This document shows positions 39,998 to 48,961 of a DNA stretch of 64,000 bases, piece by piece; the stretch's first letter is position 1; every line of letters begins with the position of its first letter. A program made the position numbers and the translations under genes. The notes beneath the pieces are model-generated. The model was not told where the DNA came from. It did not search any database and worked only from the letters and a program-made list of their open reading frames with translations. The stretch comes from Muribaculaceae bacterium (GTDB lineage: Bacteria; Bacteroidota; Bacteroidia; Bacteroidales; Muribaculaceae). Location: positions 1-64,000 of the forward strand of contig JAFQSX010000032.1 of the NCBI GenBank assembly GCA_017409345.1, read 5' to 3'.

Positions 39998-41626
39998 ATG
40001 AAAAACAAAATACAGGCAAAGAATGGATATGTGATGTCGATGGTGCTATTGTTGCTGATTGCAATTGCATCTATCGCATGGATGTATTGTGGTGTTGAGT
40101 GGTTTGATGATTTGCAATATAAACGAATGCCGGGAGAAGGAATTGACTTTTGGCTTAGTGAGGGACCACTTATTACTACCTTTTCTCAAGCATGTGAGGC
40201 TGTGCCGTATCACTTCACGGTTGGATCTACTCGTTTGCCCAATTTAATTCAGGTCTTCTTCAATTTAGTGTCGCCTATTATAGTAGATGTGTTGCATGGG
40301 TTGATGATTGCCATATTTATGTATGTGGTCGTAGTTGTGTCGGGTGGACGAAAGGCTATGCATTCATTTGGCTTTGTGGGAGTGGCAGTGTTGTCGGTAT
40401 GGGTACTTTTGCCATGGTACGACCATATGTTGCCAAGTGTGTGTCAATTAAATTATGTGTGGGTATCGGTTGCATGTTTGTTGTTTATTCGTTTGTTTGA
40501 ATCAGATGATATGCTCCCACAACGTTGGAAACCATTGCAGTGGGTTGTCGCTATCCTTGCCGGATTAATGCACGAAGGTTTTACATTCCCTATTATGGTA
40601 GGTGCATTGTTGGTTATGGTTGTTGATAAGCAAGATCGAAGACGAAGGGCAATAATGACATCGTTAATGGCGATAGGTGCAATCGCATTATTCTTGACAC
40701 CGGGAATGTTCAGCCGTTTGGATGCACAGGTCAAGCCACAAACGTTAGGGCACTTTATAAGTGCGATTAATGTGAGTGTGCTTCAATTGATATCAGTGTA
40801 TATATTAATCGTCGTAACCACATTTACTGCATGGAAACGGGGGCGACAATATATAAAGAATTTCTATCGTCAAAATTTGATGTACATTGTCATTATGATC
40901 GTGGGATATGCTTTGGCAATAGTAAGTGTTTCGGTTAGACGTGGGTTGTGGTTTGTAGAACTTGCAAGCATCATATTAATACTTAAATTATTGGTTGATA
41001 CATTTGAATGGTGGCGTCGCCCAAATATATTATTAGGTATTGTTACCGGGCTTGCTGCAGTTGTATCGATTTCGGGAGTTGCAGTATGGCAATCCAAATT
41101 TTCAAAAGAAGTCAAAGAAGTGTGTCGGCAAGTAGAGGCATCGGGACGCCCAATCGCATTCGTTGATCTTGTTGATCCGGGAAATGCTCCTTGGTGGACT
41201 TTTAATATTGCGCAATCGATGGCGTCAAATGGAGGGAATAATGCCTATTGTCGTCATTTTGGACATGTTGACTATGAATGTATACTCATATTGCCCTCTA
41301 GATATAAAGATAAACCGACATCACAATGGGATAAATTGCCGGGTGATGCCGGTGCTATGGGGCAATTTCCATATATTGTAACAACCAAGTCCACCGGAGG
41401 ACATTTGCAATTGACATTTGGCCATCATCAACCGGCAGCATCGCCTTTAGACAGAGTAATAAGCAAGTTGACGACCGAAGAAATTGACAGAGGGATGGTG
41501 CCGGCACATTATTGGACTTTTGTTTTAGATTCGGGTGATACGATTTATTGTCATAATATTAATTTATTAGGACATGCTAAGCGTCATCGGGAACTTTTGT
41601 CAATAGATGAGTATAAATATGAATAA
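39998..41626 (+). CDS. DUF6056-type polytopic membrane protein
   Basis: A 542-residue protein with about 9-11 hydrophobic segments in the first 360 residues (VMSMVLLLLIAIASIAWMY, GLMIAIFMYVVVVVSG, WVVAILAGLMHEG) and a C-terminal soluble domain of about 170 residues. Conserved acidic or His spots in the DD of WFDDLQY and the MHEGF segment fit DUF6056, which resembles lipid-linked GT-C glycosyltransferases. Envelope glycan synthesis is possible but unproven. The promoter box TAATTTTG is 24 nt upstream of the ATG; single-gene unit. Confidence 0.83.
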   Translation: MKNKIQAKNGYVMSMVLLLLIAIASIAWMYCGVEWFDDLQYKRMPGEGIDFWLSEGPLITTFSQACEAVPYHFTVGSTRLPNLIQVFFNLVSPIIVDVLHGLMIAIFMYVVVVVSGGRKAMHSFGFVGVAVLSVWVLLPWYDHMLPSVCQLNYVWVSVACLLFIRLFESDDMLPQRWKPLQWVVAILAGLMHEGFTFPIMVGALLVMVVDKQDRRRRAIMTSLMAIGAIALFLTPGMFSRLDAQVKPQTLGHFISAINVSVLQLISVYILIVVTTFTAWKRGRQYIKNFYRQNLMYIVIMIVGYALAIVSVSVRRGLWFVELASIILILKLLVDTFEWWRRPNILLGIVTGLAAVVSISGVAVWQSKFSKEVKEVCRQVEASGRPIAFVDLVDPGNAPWWTFNIAQSMASNGGNNAYCRHFGHVDYECILILPSRYKDKPTSQWDKLPGDAGAMGQFPYIVTTKSTGGHLQLTFGHHQPAASPLDRVISKLTTEEIDRGMVPAHYWTFVLDSGDTIYCHNINLLGHAKRHRELLSIDEYKYE

Positions 41627-41631
41627 AAAAC

Positions 41632-41662
41632 AACACCCTCAAGGCATCGCTTTGAGGGTGTT
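41632..41662. terminator. Bidirectional terminator between convergent genes
   Basis: An 11-bp stem pairs 41632-41642 with 41652-41662 (AACACCCTCAA against TTGAGGGTGTT). On minus it is followed by TTTTTTAT, serving the NfnB-like gene; on plus it ends the DUF6056 gene. Confidence 0.82.
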
Positions 41663-41687
41663 AATATTTAGATAGAAATATCTAATG

Positions 41688-43151
41688 CTATTTTTCAAGA
41701 GCCTCGGCCATAGCTGCTGCTGCACGGCGTCCGTCGCCCATGGCGAGGATTACGGTTGCACCACCACGCACAATGTCGCCACCGGCATATAGGTCACCGA
41801 GTGAAGATTGCATTGTTTCTTCGTTTATAACGATTGTACCACGGCGTGATACTTCAAGTTCGGGGATTGCGTTAGGAATAAGTGGGTTGGGAGAAACCCC
41901 AACACTCACAATCACTAAGTCAACAGGGATTTCTTTGATTGCTCCTTCAATAGCAACAGGAGAGCGACGACCTGATTCATCGGGCTCGCCAAGTTCCATT
42001 TGTTGCACTACCATCATATTTACGCGACCATTTTCGTCGGCACGATATTCAATAGGGTTATGGAGTGTCATAAATTCCACGCCTTCTTCTTTGGCATGCT
42101 TCACCTCTTCAACACGAGCAGGCATTTCGTCTTCGCTACGACGATAAACAATCATTGCCACTTCGGCACCCATACGGCGTGCTGTACGCACAGAGTCCAT
42201 AGCAGTGTTGCCACCACCTATCACCGCCACGCGCTTGCCACGCAACACTGGGGTGTCCCAATCAGGACGACCTGCTCCCATGAGGTTTACACGAGTGAGG
42301 TATTCGTTGCTCGACATTACGCCATTAAGGTTCTCGCCGGGTATATTCATGAAGCGAGGAAGACCTGCTCCCGATGCAACAAATACACCTTTGAATCCCA
42401 TTTCATGGAGATTGTCGTAACTTAATGTTTTGCCTACGATGCAGTCTTTTTCAAATTTTACGCCCATATTGCGTAGTCCATCAATCTCAACTTCAACAAC
42501 TGCGTTGGGAAGACGGAATTCTGGAATACCATATTTCAATACACCACCTATTTCATGGAGTGCTTCAAATACTGTCACGTCATAACCGCGTTTAGCCATG
42601 TCTCCGGCAAATGATAGCCCGGCAGGACCTGAACCCACAACTGCAACTTTTACGTTTTTAGGTTCGGCCATAGCAGGAACGGCAGTGTTGCCACTTTCGC
42701 GTTCGGTGTCGGCTGCAAAACGTTCAAGATAACCGATTGCCACCGGTTCTTTTTTCATTTTGTGGTAGAGACATTTTGATTCGCATTGTTTTTCTTGAGG
42801 ACACACACGTCCACACACAGCAGGCAATGCGCTTGTTTCTTTCAAAACTACGGCTGCCGCATGGAAGTCGCCACGCTCGATGTTTTTGATAAACCCGGGG
42901 ATGTTTATGCTTACCGGACAACCTTTCATGCATTGAGGATCGGGGCAGTCCATGCAACGAGAAGCCTCTACGACTGCTTGCTCGGCATTAAGTCCTTGGT
43001 TAACTTCTTCGTTACAAGTCACGCGATAAGCCGGGTCAAGTTCAGGCATTTTTACGCGCGCAATTGCAGTTCGTTCTTTTGCAGTATATTTTTTGCGTAA
43101 CTCTTCGCGCCATTGGGCATCACGAGGAGCCGATGTTATTTGTTCACTCAT
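41688..43151 (-). CDS. NfnB/GltA-type flavoprotein (NADPH-dependent, 4Fe-4S)
   Basis: A 487-residue flavoprotein related to the glutamate synthase small subunit and to NfnB. An N-terminal double 4Fe-4S domain (CMDCPDPQCMKGCPV, then CGRVCPQEKQCESKC) precedes the FAD-binding GSGPAGLSFAG and the NADPH-binding GGGNTAMDSV; the C-terminal GGDIVRGGATVI closes the FAD site. No large GltB subunit lies next to it. The PyrK-like partner gene 20 nt upstream argues for an NADH-dependent ferredoxin:NADP oxidoreductase (NfnAB) rather than glutamate synthase. The database label may be gltA. Confidence 0.9.
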   Translation of the reverse strand: MSEQITSAPRDAQWREELRKKYTAKERTAIARVKMPELDPAYRVTCNEEVNQGLNAEQAVVEASRCMDCPDPQCMKGCPVSINIPGFIKNIERGDFHAAAVVLKETSALPAVCGRVCPQEKQCESKCLYHKMKKEPVAIGYLERFAADTERESGNTAVPAMAEPKNVKVAVVGSGPAGLSFAGDMAKRGYDVTVFEALHEIGGVLKYGIPEFRLPNAVVEVEIDGLRNMGVKFEKDCIVGKTLSYDNLHEMGFKGVFVASGAGLPRFMNIPGENLNGVMSSNEYLTRVNLMGAGRPDWDTPVLRGKRVAVIGGGNTAMDSVRTARRMGAEVAMIVYRRSEDEMPARVEEVKHAKEEGVEFMTLHNPIEYRADENGRVNMMVVQQMELGEPDESGRRSPVAIEGAIKEIPVDLVIVSVGVSPNPLIPNAIPELEVSRRGTIVINEETMQSSLGDLYAGGDIVRGGATVILAMGDGRRAAAAMAEALEK

Positions 43152-43171
43152 AGTGATTGATTCTTTGTTGA

Positions 43172-43954
43172 TTAATTATAAGAGCGAAGACGCATAAGCA
43201 TTTCGTCGAAATTCACTTTGTGAGCATCGAATTCTGGACCGTCGATGCATACAAATTTAGTTTTGCCGTCAACAGTAATACGACAAGCACCACACATGCC
43301 GGTGCCATCAACCATGATCGTGTTAAGAGAGCACACTGTGGGGATTTCATATTTTTTAGTGAGCAATGCCACAAATTTCATCATGATAGCCGGACCGATT
43401 GTAACTACTTGGTTCACTGTTTCGCGTTGGATAACACTTTCGATACCATTAGTAACAAGACCTTTTGTGCCATAAGAACCATCATCGGTCATGATAATAA
43501 CTTCATCGGAATATTCGCGCACTTGGTCTTCAAGGATGATGAGGTCTTTTGTGCGAGCGGCAAGAACAGAGATTACTCTGTTACCGGCTTGCTTCATAGC
43601 CTTGATGATAGGAAGAAGGGGTGCAACTCCCACGCCACCACCACAGCACACCACGGTGCCTACATTGGCAATGTGAGTGGCTTGTCCAAGTGGTCCTACT
43701 ACATCGGTGAGGTACTCGCCTGCATTAAGTTCACAAATTTTTGAAGATGAATCACCCACGGCTTGAACGACGAGGGTAATTGTTCCTTTTTCGATGTCAG
43801 CATCAGCGATTGTCAAAGGAATACGTTCTCCGTGTTCTCCGGTGCGCACAATTACGAAGTGACCGGGACGGCGTGAACGAGCGATAAGTGGAGCCTCTAC
43901 TACTAGTTTTACGACTTTTTCAGAGAAATGCTCCTTTTCAACTATTTTGTTCAT
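43172..43954 (-). CDS. NfnA-like FAD/NAD-binding subunit (PyrK/SudB family)
   Basis: A 260-residue protein of the ferredoxin-NADP reductase superfamily. FAD domain at about 1-100 (RPGHFVIVRT, RIPLTIADAD), NAD-binding domain with CCGGGVGVAPLLPI, and the C-terminal 2Fe-2S loop with Cys in VCSLNTIM, MCGACRI and KFVCIDGPEFD. PyrK has the same order; pairing with the NfnB-like gene 20 nt downstream supports electron bifurcation between NADH, ferredoxin and NADPH. A TAACTTTG -7 box (43995-44002, minus) lies about 40 nt upstream. Confidence 0.88.
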   Translation of the reverse strand: MNKIVEKEHFSEKVVKLVVEAPLIARSRRPGHFVIVRTGEHGERIPLTIADADIEKGTITLVVQAVGDSSSKICELNAGEYLTDVVGPLGQATHIANVGTVVCCGGGVGVAPLLPIIKAMKQAGNRVISVLAARTKDLIILEDQVREYSDEVIIMTDDGSYGTKGLVTNGIESVIQRETVNQVVTIGPAIMMKFVALLTKKYEIPTVCSLNTIMVDGTGMCGACRITVDGKTKFVCIDGPEFDAHKVNFDEMLMRLRSYN

Positions 43955-44130
43955 CGTGAAATATGATTGATTGTATTATTATCTATTGACTTGGCAAAGT
44001 TATTAAAAAATCTACAACCTACCTACAATTTATCACTTAAATCTATTCCCACGATGAAATTTATTATAAAAATAACCAATATTGCGGAATTTTGCCAAAT
44101 AGGAAAGAGTTATGATTTGTTTTATAAAAA

Positions 44131-44155
44131 GAAAGCCCATCGAATAATGGGCTTT
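44131..44155 (-). terminator. Terminator of pepP-carbonic anhydrase operon
   Basis: A 9-bp stem pairs 44132-44140 with 44147-44155 (AAAGCCCAT against ATGGGCTTT). On minus it is followed by CTTTTTAT. It lies 20 nt past the stop of the carbonic anhydrase gene. Confidence 0.75.
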
Positions 44156-44174
44156 TGATTGTATTAAGTGAATT

Positions 44175-44705
44175 TTATTCCGGTTTATAGTCTTTGTCGT
44201 ACCATTTTGAGTACATCAGATAGTTGCGAGCGATTTTTTGGTTTATCTCGCGGCTTTGTGCAGGATCTACCATCTTAATAAATTTGGCAGGTGCGCCTCC
44301 CCATAGTTCATTGGGGCCGATTTTTGTTTTAGATAATACTACACTACCGGCTGCAACCAACGCACCTTCGCCTACTTCGGCGTCGTCCATCACCACTGCT
44401 CCCATGCCAATGAGTGCAAGATTGTGGATTTTTGCACCATGAATGGTCACATTGTGACCTATCGATACGTCGTCGCCAATCTCGATGGTTGATTTTTGGT
44501 AAAGGGTGTGAAGTACCGATCCGTCTTGGATATTTACGCGGTTACCTATGCGAATAGAATTTACATCGCCTCGCAACACGGTGTTGAACCAAATGCTACA
44601 TTCGTCACCCATTACAACATCGCCTATTATCGTGGCATTGTCGGCAAGGAAACAATCTTTGCCTATTGTAGGGACTATTCCCAATAAGGGTTTTATAAGT
44701 GCCAT
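44175..44705 (-). CDS. Gamma carbonic anhydrase family protein
   Basis: A 176-residue left-handed beta-helix made of hexapeptide repeats (NATIIGDVVMGDECSIWF, RIGNRVNIQDGSVLH, VSIGHNVTIHGAKIH). The three metal-binding His are H66, H84 and H89, all present, so zinc or iron binding and CO2 hydration are plausible; many members have untested activity. A C-terminal helix (SREINQKIARNYLMYSKWY) is family-typical. It follows aminopeptidase P by 25 nt and shares its promoter. Confidence 0.92.
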   Translation of the reverse strand: MALIKPLLGIVPTIGKDCFLADNATIIGDVVMGDECSIWFNTVLRGDVNSIRIGNRVNIQDGSVLHTLYQKSTIEIGDDVSIGHNVTIHGAKIHNLALIGMGAVVMDDAEVGEGALVAAGSVVLSKTKIGPNELWGGAPAKFIKMVDPAQSREINQKIARNYLMYSKWYDKDYKPE

Positions 44706-44730
44706 ATTTTATTTTTTATTTGTTGAATTA

Positions 44731-46518
44731 TTATCGAGATAGTTTTTCTGTTTTCTTTTTAAGCCATGCTGCTTGTTCGGCATTGAGGTGTGGAGTGAGA
44801 CGCTCGCGAACCATGTCGTGATAATTGTTTACCCATGCAATCTCTTCGTCGCTCATTATTGAGGTGTCAAAGAGGTTGAGGTCAAATGGGAATAATGTCA
44901 ATGTCTCAAATTTGAGGAATTCACCAAAGTCGGTGGAGAATGCCGGAACTGTCAATACCAAGTTTTCGCAACGAATACCATATTCGCCTTCGCGATACAC
45001 CCCCGGTTCGTTAGATGTAATCATGCCGGGAGTGAGTGGAGTGGGGTTCTCGTTGAGGCGAATGCTTTGTGGCCCTTCATGTACGTTGAGGAAGTGTCCC
45101 ACACCATGGCCGGTGCCATGAAGATAACTCAATCCGTCTTTCCAAAGGAATTGGCGAGCCATAGCATCCAATTGAGCGCCACGGGTGCCGGTAGGGAATA
45201 TCATTGAGCCAAGTGCGATGTGACCTTTCATTACAAGGGTGAAGTCTCGTTTTTGTTGTGCAGTGGTATTTCCAAGTGAAACAGTGCGGGTAATGTCGGT
45301 TGTGCCGTCAAAATATTGAGCCCCCGAGTCAAGAAGGAACATGTTGTCGGGAGATAATGTTGCGTTGCTTTCTTCGGTAGCAGAATAGTGAACGATTGCG
45401 CCATGTGCGCCAAAACCGGCAATGGGGTCAAAGCTATCGTCAAAATAAAAGTCGCTTTCACCTCGATATTTAGCGGCAAGCTTGCCTACTTCAATCTCGG
45501 TTATATTTTCTCCTTTTGCCAATCGATTCTCAATCTCCATGAATAGTTTTACGAGTGCAACACCATCGCGTATCATTGCCTTGCGAGTGCCTTCAATCTG
45601 GATGTCATTTTTGATTGATTTTAATAGCGCAATAGGAGATTGCCCACTTACAATTCTATTCCCAACCATTGGTAGAATTGCGATTGCAGTGTGTGGAATG
45701 TCAATTAATACCTTTTCTTCCTTGGGTAGATTTGTGAGAAAGTTGCTGATTGAATTATATGGGGCTGTTGTTATCTTGCTGTTTGCAAGATAGTTTTTTG
45801 TTTCGTCGGTGAGTTTTGCTTCGTCAATAAAAAGCGTAGAGCCTTTGGGTGAGAGATATAGGAAAGAAGTTGCAACGGGGTTGCATTTTACATCACGAGA
45901 ACGAATGTTTAAAACCCATGCAATTTCATCGAGAGCCGAAATAAAAGTGCTGTCGGCACCTTGTGAAACTACATTATTAAGAACTTTTGCTATTTTGCTA
46001 CTTGTTGTTTCACCTGCATGTTTTTCTTCATGAATGATTATTTTGCAATCGGGAAGAGCCGGGCGATCGGTCCACATAGATGGAATGGGGTTGAAAGAGT
46101 CGTTTATGCTGATGTTGTGAGGCGCAAAAGTCGCTTTCATATTTTCAGCTTCGCTAGCCGAATAAACCATGCCGTCAATGCCTATTGTTGCTCCGGATTG
46201 AAGATTGTCAATGATATATTGAGTGATAGACGGCGTTTCGGCCAATCCGTCTTTCATTAGTTTGATTCCGGTGCCATCGAGTTGTTCAGTGGCTTGAAGA
46301 AAGTATCTGGAGTCGGTCCATAGCAGGGCTTCATTCTTTGTGACAACAAGGGTGCCTGCTGAACCGGTAAACCCACTTAACCAACGGCGCACTTGCCAAT
46401 GGTTGGCGATATATTCACTTTGGTGAGGATCGGATTGAGGGATTATTGCTGCGTTGATATTTTGTGCTGACATCTCTTTACGAAGATTTGAGATGCGTTC
46501 AATGTATTTAGTTTTCAT
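44731..46518 (-). CDS. Aminopeptidase P family protein (M24B)
   Basis: Cleaves the N-terminal residue before proline. Two N-terminal creatinase-like domains (about 1-310) are followed by the pita-bread catalytic domain (about 315-595): metal ligands in LLDSGAQYFDGTTDITRT (two Asp), GTGHGVGHFLNVHEGP (His), TSNEPGVYREG and RCENLVL (Glu). I start at the ATG ending at 46518 (595 residues); the open frame extends 39 codons upstream through the TATATTTG -7 box (46549-46556), which rules out an earlier start. Confidence 0.94.
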   Translation of the reverse strand: MKTKYIERISNLRKEMSAQNINAAIIPQSDPHQSEYIANHWQVRRWLSGFTGSAGTLVVTKNEALLWTDSRYFLQATEQLDGTGIKLMKDGLAETPSITQYIIDNLQSGATIGIDGMVYSASEAENMKATFAPHNISINDSFNPIPSMWTDRPALPDCKIIIHEEKHAGETTSSKIAKVLNNVVSQGADSTFISALDEIAWVLNIRSRDVKCNPVATSFLYLSPKGSTLFIDEAKLTDETKNYLANSKITTAPYNSISNFLTNLPKEEKVLIDIPHTAIAILPMVGNRIVSGQSPIALLKSIKNDIQIEGTRKAMIRDGVALVKLFMEIENRLAKGENITEIEVGKLAAKYRGESDFYFDDSFDPIAGFGAHGAIVHYSATEESNATLSPDNMFLLDSGAQYFDGTTDITRTVSLGNTTAQQKRDFTLVMKGHIALGSMIFPTGTRGAQLDAMARQFLWKDGLSYLHGTGHGVGHFLNVHEGPQSIRLNENPTPLTPGMITSNEPGVYREGEYGIRCENLVLTVPAFSTDFGEFLKFETLTLFPFDLNLFDTSIMSDEEIAWVNNYHDMVRERLTPHLNAEQAAWLKKKTEKLSR

Positions 46519-46707
46519 TGCTAATATTGATTTAATATGTTCTTTCTGCAAATATAGTGAAAATAATGGATATTGGGTTGTTTTGGCTGAAATTTGGGTG
46601 TAAAAGTGTGTAAAGGATGAAAAATCATAGATCAATATCTATTAATATATGTGTAAAATGTAAAATGAACGATTTTTTTGTGTTGAGATAAATAAAATGA
46701 GGAAAAA

Positions 46708-46739
46708 GTTGTAAGGATTGAGTAATATTGTTACCTTTG
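46708..46739 (+). promoter_or_regulatory. Distal promoter of the tRNA-tuf cluster
   Basis: GTTG (46708-46711), 20 nt, TACCTTTG (46732-46739). It starts a leader of about 190 nt before tRNA-Thr. The stretch 46740-46855 between the two promoters holds no gene. Confidence 0.65.
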
Positions 46740-46855
46740 CATCGCAAAAGCAACGGAGAGTTGTAGTGCCGAAAATTTTTGAGATATCTAAAATCAAGAA
46801 AATGAGCGCAATTTTGAAAAAAGTTGAAATTTTCTTGAAAAAAAAGTTGAAAAAA

Positions 46856-46887
46856 TTTGGTGGAACGAAAAACTTGCAGTACCTTTG
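46856..46887 (+). promoter_or_regulatory. Proximal promoter of the tRNA-tuf cluster
   Basis: TTTG (46856-46859), 20 nt, TACCTTTG (46880-46887): exact consensus, 49 nt before tRNA-Thr. An A/T-rich stretch with several GTTGAAA-type blocks lies upstream, as in strong rRNA/tRNA promoters. Confidence 0.85.
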
Positions 46888-46935
46888 CACTCGCTTGAAG
46901 GTTGGAGCGCAACTTAAAAGCAAAACAACGATAAT

Positions 46936-47009
46936 GCCTCTTTAGCTCAGTTGGCCAGAGCACGTGATTTGTAATCTCGGGGTCGTTGGTTCGAATCCGA
47001 CAAGAGGCT
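46936..47009 (+). tRNA. tRNA-Thr (anticodon UGU)
   Basis: A 74-nt cloverleaf: acceptor GCCTCTT pairs with AAGAGGC. Anticodon loop UUUGUAA gives UGU. T-loop TTCGAAT. First tRNA of the cluster before tuf. Confidence 0.95.
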
Positions 47010-47059
47010 CAAAAATGACGAAAAATAAAATCGAGACTTCGGTCTCGATTTTGGTCAAA

Positions 47060-47142
47060 GGGCGAATACCAGAGTGGCCAAATGGGGCAGACTGTAAATC
47101 TGCTGGTTTATACCTTCGGTGGTTCGAATCCATCTTCGCCCA
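47060..47142 (+). tRNA. tRNA-Tyr (anticodon GUA)
   Basis: An 83-nt class II tRNA: acceptor GGGCGAA pairs with TTCGCCC, anticodon loop CUGUAAA (GUA), long variable arm. Confidence 0.95.
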
Positions 47143-47151
47143 CAACTCTTT

Positions 47152-47224
47152 GCGGAAGTAGCTCAGTTGATAGAGCATCAGCCTTCCAAGCTGAGGGTCG
47201 CGAGTTTGAGCCTCGTCTTCCGCT
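47152..47224 (+). tRNA. tRNA-Gly (anticodon UCC)
   Basis: A 73-nt tRNA: acceptor GCGGAAG pairs with CTTCCGC, anticodon loop CUUCCAA (UCC). The T-loop is TTTGAGC instead of TTCGANN, and the D-loop has TTGATAG instead of TTGGTAG; together these read as an A19-U56 pair in place of G19-C56. Confidence 0.93.
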
Positions 47225-47229
47225 CTATT

Positions 47230-47301
<72 letters not shown>

Positions 47302-47402
47302 CGAGAATTTTGAAACGGACGACGCGATAGTGCCTTGTGCTGTCGTGATCTTTTGTTAGAAGTTAATCATTTAATCAATAAAAATATTAAAATAGCAAAG
47401 TT

Positions 47403-48587
47403 ATGGCTAAAGAGAAATTCGAAAGAACCAAACCGCATGTTAACATCGGTACAATCGGTCACGTTGACCACGGTAAGACTACTTTGACTGCTGCTATCAC
47501 TACAGTGCTCGCTAAAGCAGGTCTTTCTGAATTGAAGTCATTTGACCAAATCGACAACGCTCCTGAAGAAAAGGAACGTGGTATTACTATCAATACTTCT
47601 CACGTAGAGTATGAAACTGCTAACCGTCACTACGCTCACGTTGACTGTCCAGGTCACGCTGACTACGTAAAGAACATGGTTACTGGTGCTGCTCAAATGG
47701 ACGGTGCAATCATCGTTTGTGCTGCTACAGACGGTCCTATGCCTCAAACTCGTGAACACATCCTTCTTGCTCGCCAAGTAAACGTTCCTCGTATCGTTGT
47801 GTTCTTGAACAAATGTGACATGGTTGACGACGAAGAAATGTTTGAACTCGTTGAAATGGAAATGCGTGACCTTCTTTCTTCTTACGAATATGATGGTGAC
47901 AATACTCCTATCATCCGTGGTTCTGCTCTTGGTGCGCTTAACGGTGAACCTCAATGGGAAGAAAAAGTTATGGAACTTATGGCTGCCGTTGACGAATGGA
48001 TTCCACTTCCTCCACGTGACATCGATAAACCATTCTTGATGCCTGTTGAAGACGTATTCTCAATCACTGGTCGTGGTACTGTTGCAACTGGTCGTATCGA
48101 AACTGGTATCGTTAAAGTTGGTGACGAAGTTCAAATCATGGGTCTTGGTGCATCACTCAAATCTACTGTAACTGGTGTTGAAATGTTCCGTAAACTTCTC
48201 GATCAAGGTGAAGCTGGTGACAACGTAGGTCTTCTTCTTCGTGGTATCGACAAGAACGAAATCAAACGCGGTATGGTAATTTGCCACCCAGGTGTTGTGA
48301 AACCACACAGCGAATTCAAAGCAGCTGTTTATATCTTGAAAAAAGAAGAAGGTGGTCGTCACACTCCATTCCACAACCACTATCGTCCTCAATTCTACAT
48401 CCGTACTCTTGACGTAACTGGTGAAATCTCTCTTCCAGAAGGTGTAGAAATGGTTATGCCTGGTGATAACGTGGAAATCACAGTTAAATTGATCAACCCT
48501 GTAGCATGTGACCAAGGTCTTCGTTTCGCTATTCGCGAAGGTGGTCGTACTGTAGGTTCAGGTCAAATCACTGAAATCATCGACTAA
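47403..48587 (+). CDS. tuf: Elongation factor Tu
   Basis: EF-Tu delivers aminoacyl-tRNA to the ribosome. 394 residues. G1 GHVDHGKTT, switch [14 protein letters not shown]3 [13 protein letters not shown]4 NKCD and G5 SAL are intact. Domains 2 and 3 follow (about 210-394). Codon choice is strongly biased to CGT, GGT and similar codons, as expected for a highly expressed gene. Four tRNA genes lie upstream and tRNA-Trp, secE and nusG downstream, the usual order in Bacteroidetes. Confidence 0.98.
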   Translation: MAKEKFERTKPHVNIGTIGHVDHGKTTLTAAITTVLAKAGLSELKSFDQIDNAPEEKERGITINTSHVEYETANRHYAHVDCPGHADYVKNMVTGAAQMDGAIIVCAATDGPMPQTREHILLARQVNVPRIVVFLNKCDMVDDEEMFELVEMEMRDLLSSYEYDGDNTPIIRGSALGALNGEPQWEEKVMELMAAVDEWIPLPPRDIDKPFLMPVEDVFSITGRGTVATGRIETGIVKVGDEVQIMGLGASLKSTVTGVEMFRKLLDQGEAGDNVGLLLRGIDKNEIKRGMVICHPGVVKPHSEFKAAVYILKKEEGGRHTPFHNHYRPQFYIRTLDVTGEISLPEGVEMVMPGDNVEITVKLINPVACDQGLRFAIREGGRTVGSGQITEIID

Positions 48588-48610
48588 TAAGTTTTAACTT
48601 ATATAATCTT

Positions 48611-48649
48611 AACCGGTTCTTTTGAGGACCTCTGATGAAGAACCGGTTT
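48611..48649 (+). terminator. Hairpin after tuf
   Basis: An 11-bp perfect stem pairs 48611-48621 with 48638-48648 (AACCGGTTCTT against AAGAACCGGTT). Only a weak T-run follows, so it may be a partial terminator or processing site before tRNA-Trp. Confidence 0.55.
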
Positions 48650-48654
48650 AATTT

Positions 48655-48727
48655 ACAGGTTTAGCTCAGTTGGTAGAGCACTGGTCTCCAAAACCAGGTG
48701 TCGGGAGTTCGAGCCTCTCAACCTGTG
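48655..48727 (+). tRNA. tRNA-Trp (anticodon CCA)
   Basis: A 73-nt tRNA: acceptor ACAGGTT pairs with AACCTGT, anticodon loop CUCCAAA (CCA), T-loop TTCGAGC. Typical place between tuf and secE. Confidence 0.95.
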
Positions 48728-48749
48728 CTAAAAAGAATAATTAAAGAAA

Positions 48750-48941
48750 ATGAAACTACTTACGAATATACAAGAGTCTTACGAAGAACTTCGCTATAAG
48801 ACTTCTTGGCCTACCAAAAAGCAGTTAATTAAGAGTGCCATCATAGTCATGATTGCTTCCGTCATTATCGCTTTGATAATATTTTTCATGGACTATGTGG
48901 TTGAACACTTGATGAAATTAATCTACAGCTTTGGTGCTTAA
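48750..48941 (+). CDS. secE: Preprotein translocase subunit SecE
   Basis: The small essential subunit of SecYEG. 63 residues: an amphipathic N-terminal part (ESYEELRYKTSWPTKKQL, with the conserved W-P-T) followed by a single TM helix (SAIIVMIASVIIALIIFFMDYVV). This is the one-TM form of most bacteria. Located between tRNA-Trp and nusG as is normal. Confidence 0.95.
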   Translation: MKLLTNIQESYEELRYKTSWPTKKQLIKSAIIVMIASVIIALIIFFMDYVVEHLMKLIYSFGA

Positions 48942-48961
48942 TTTTTAACGTGGAGAAGTCA

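Noticed and set aside
46625-46963. Open frames upstream of the tRNA cluster
   Set aside because: They run through two strong promoters and into tRNA-Thr; composition is that of A/T-rich promoter DNA.
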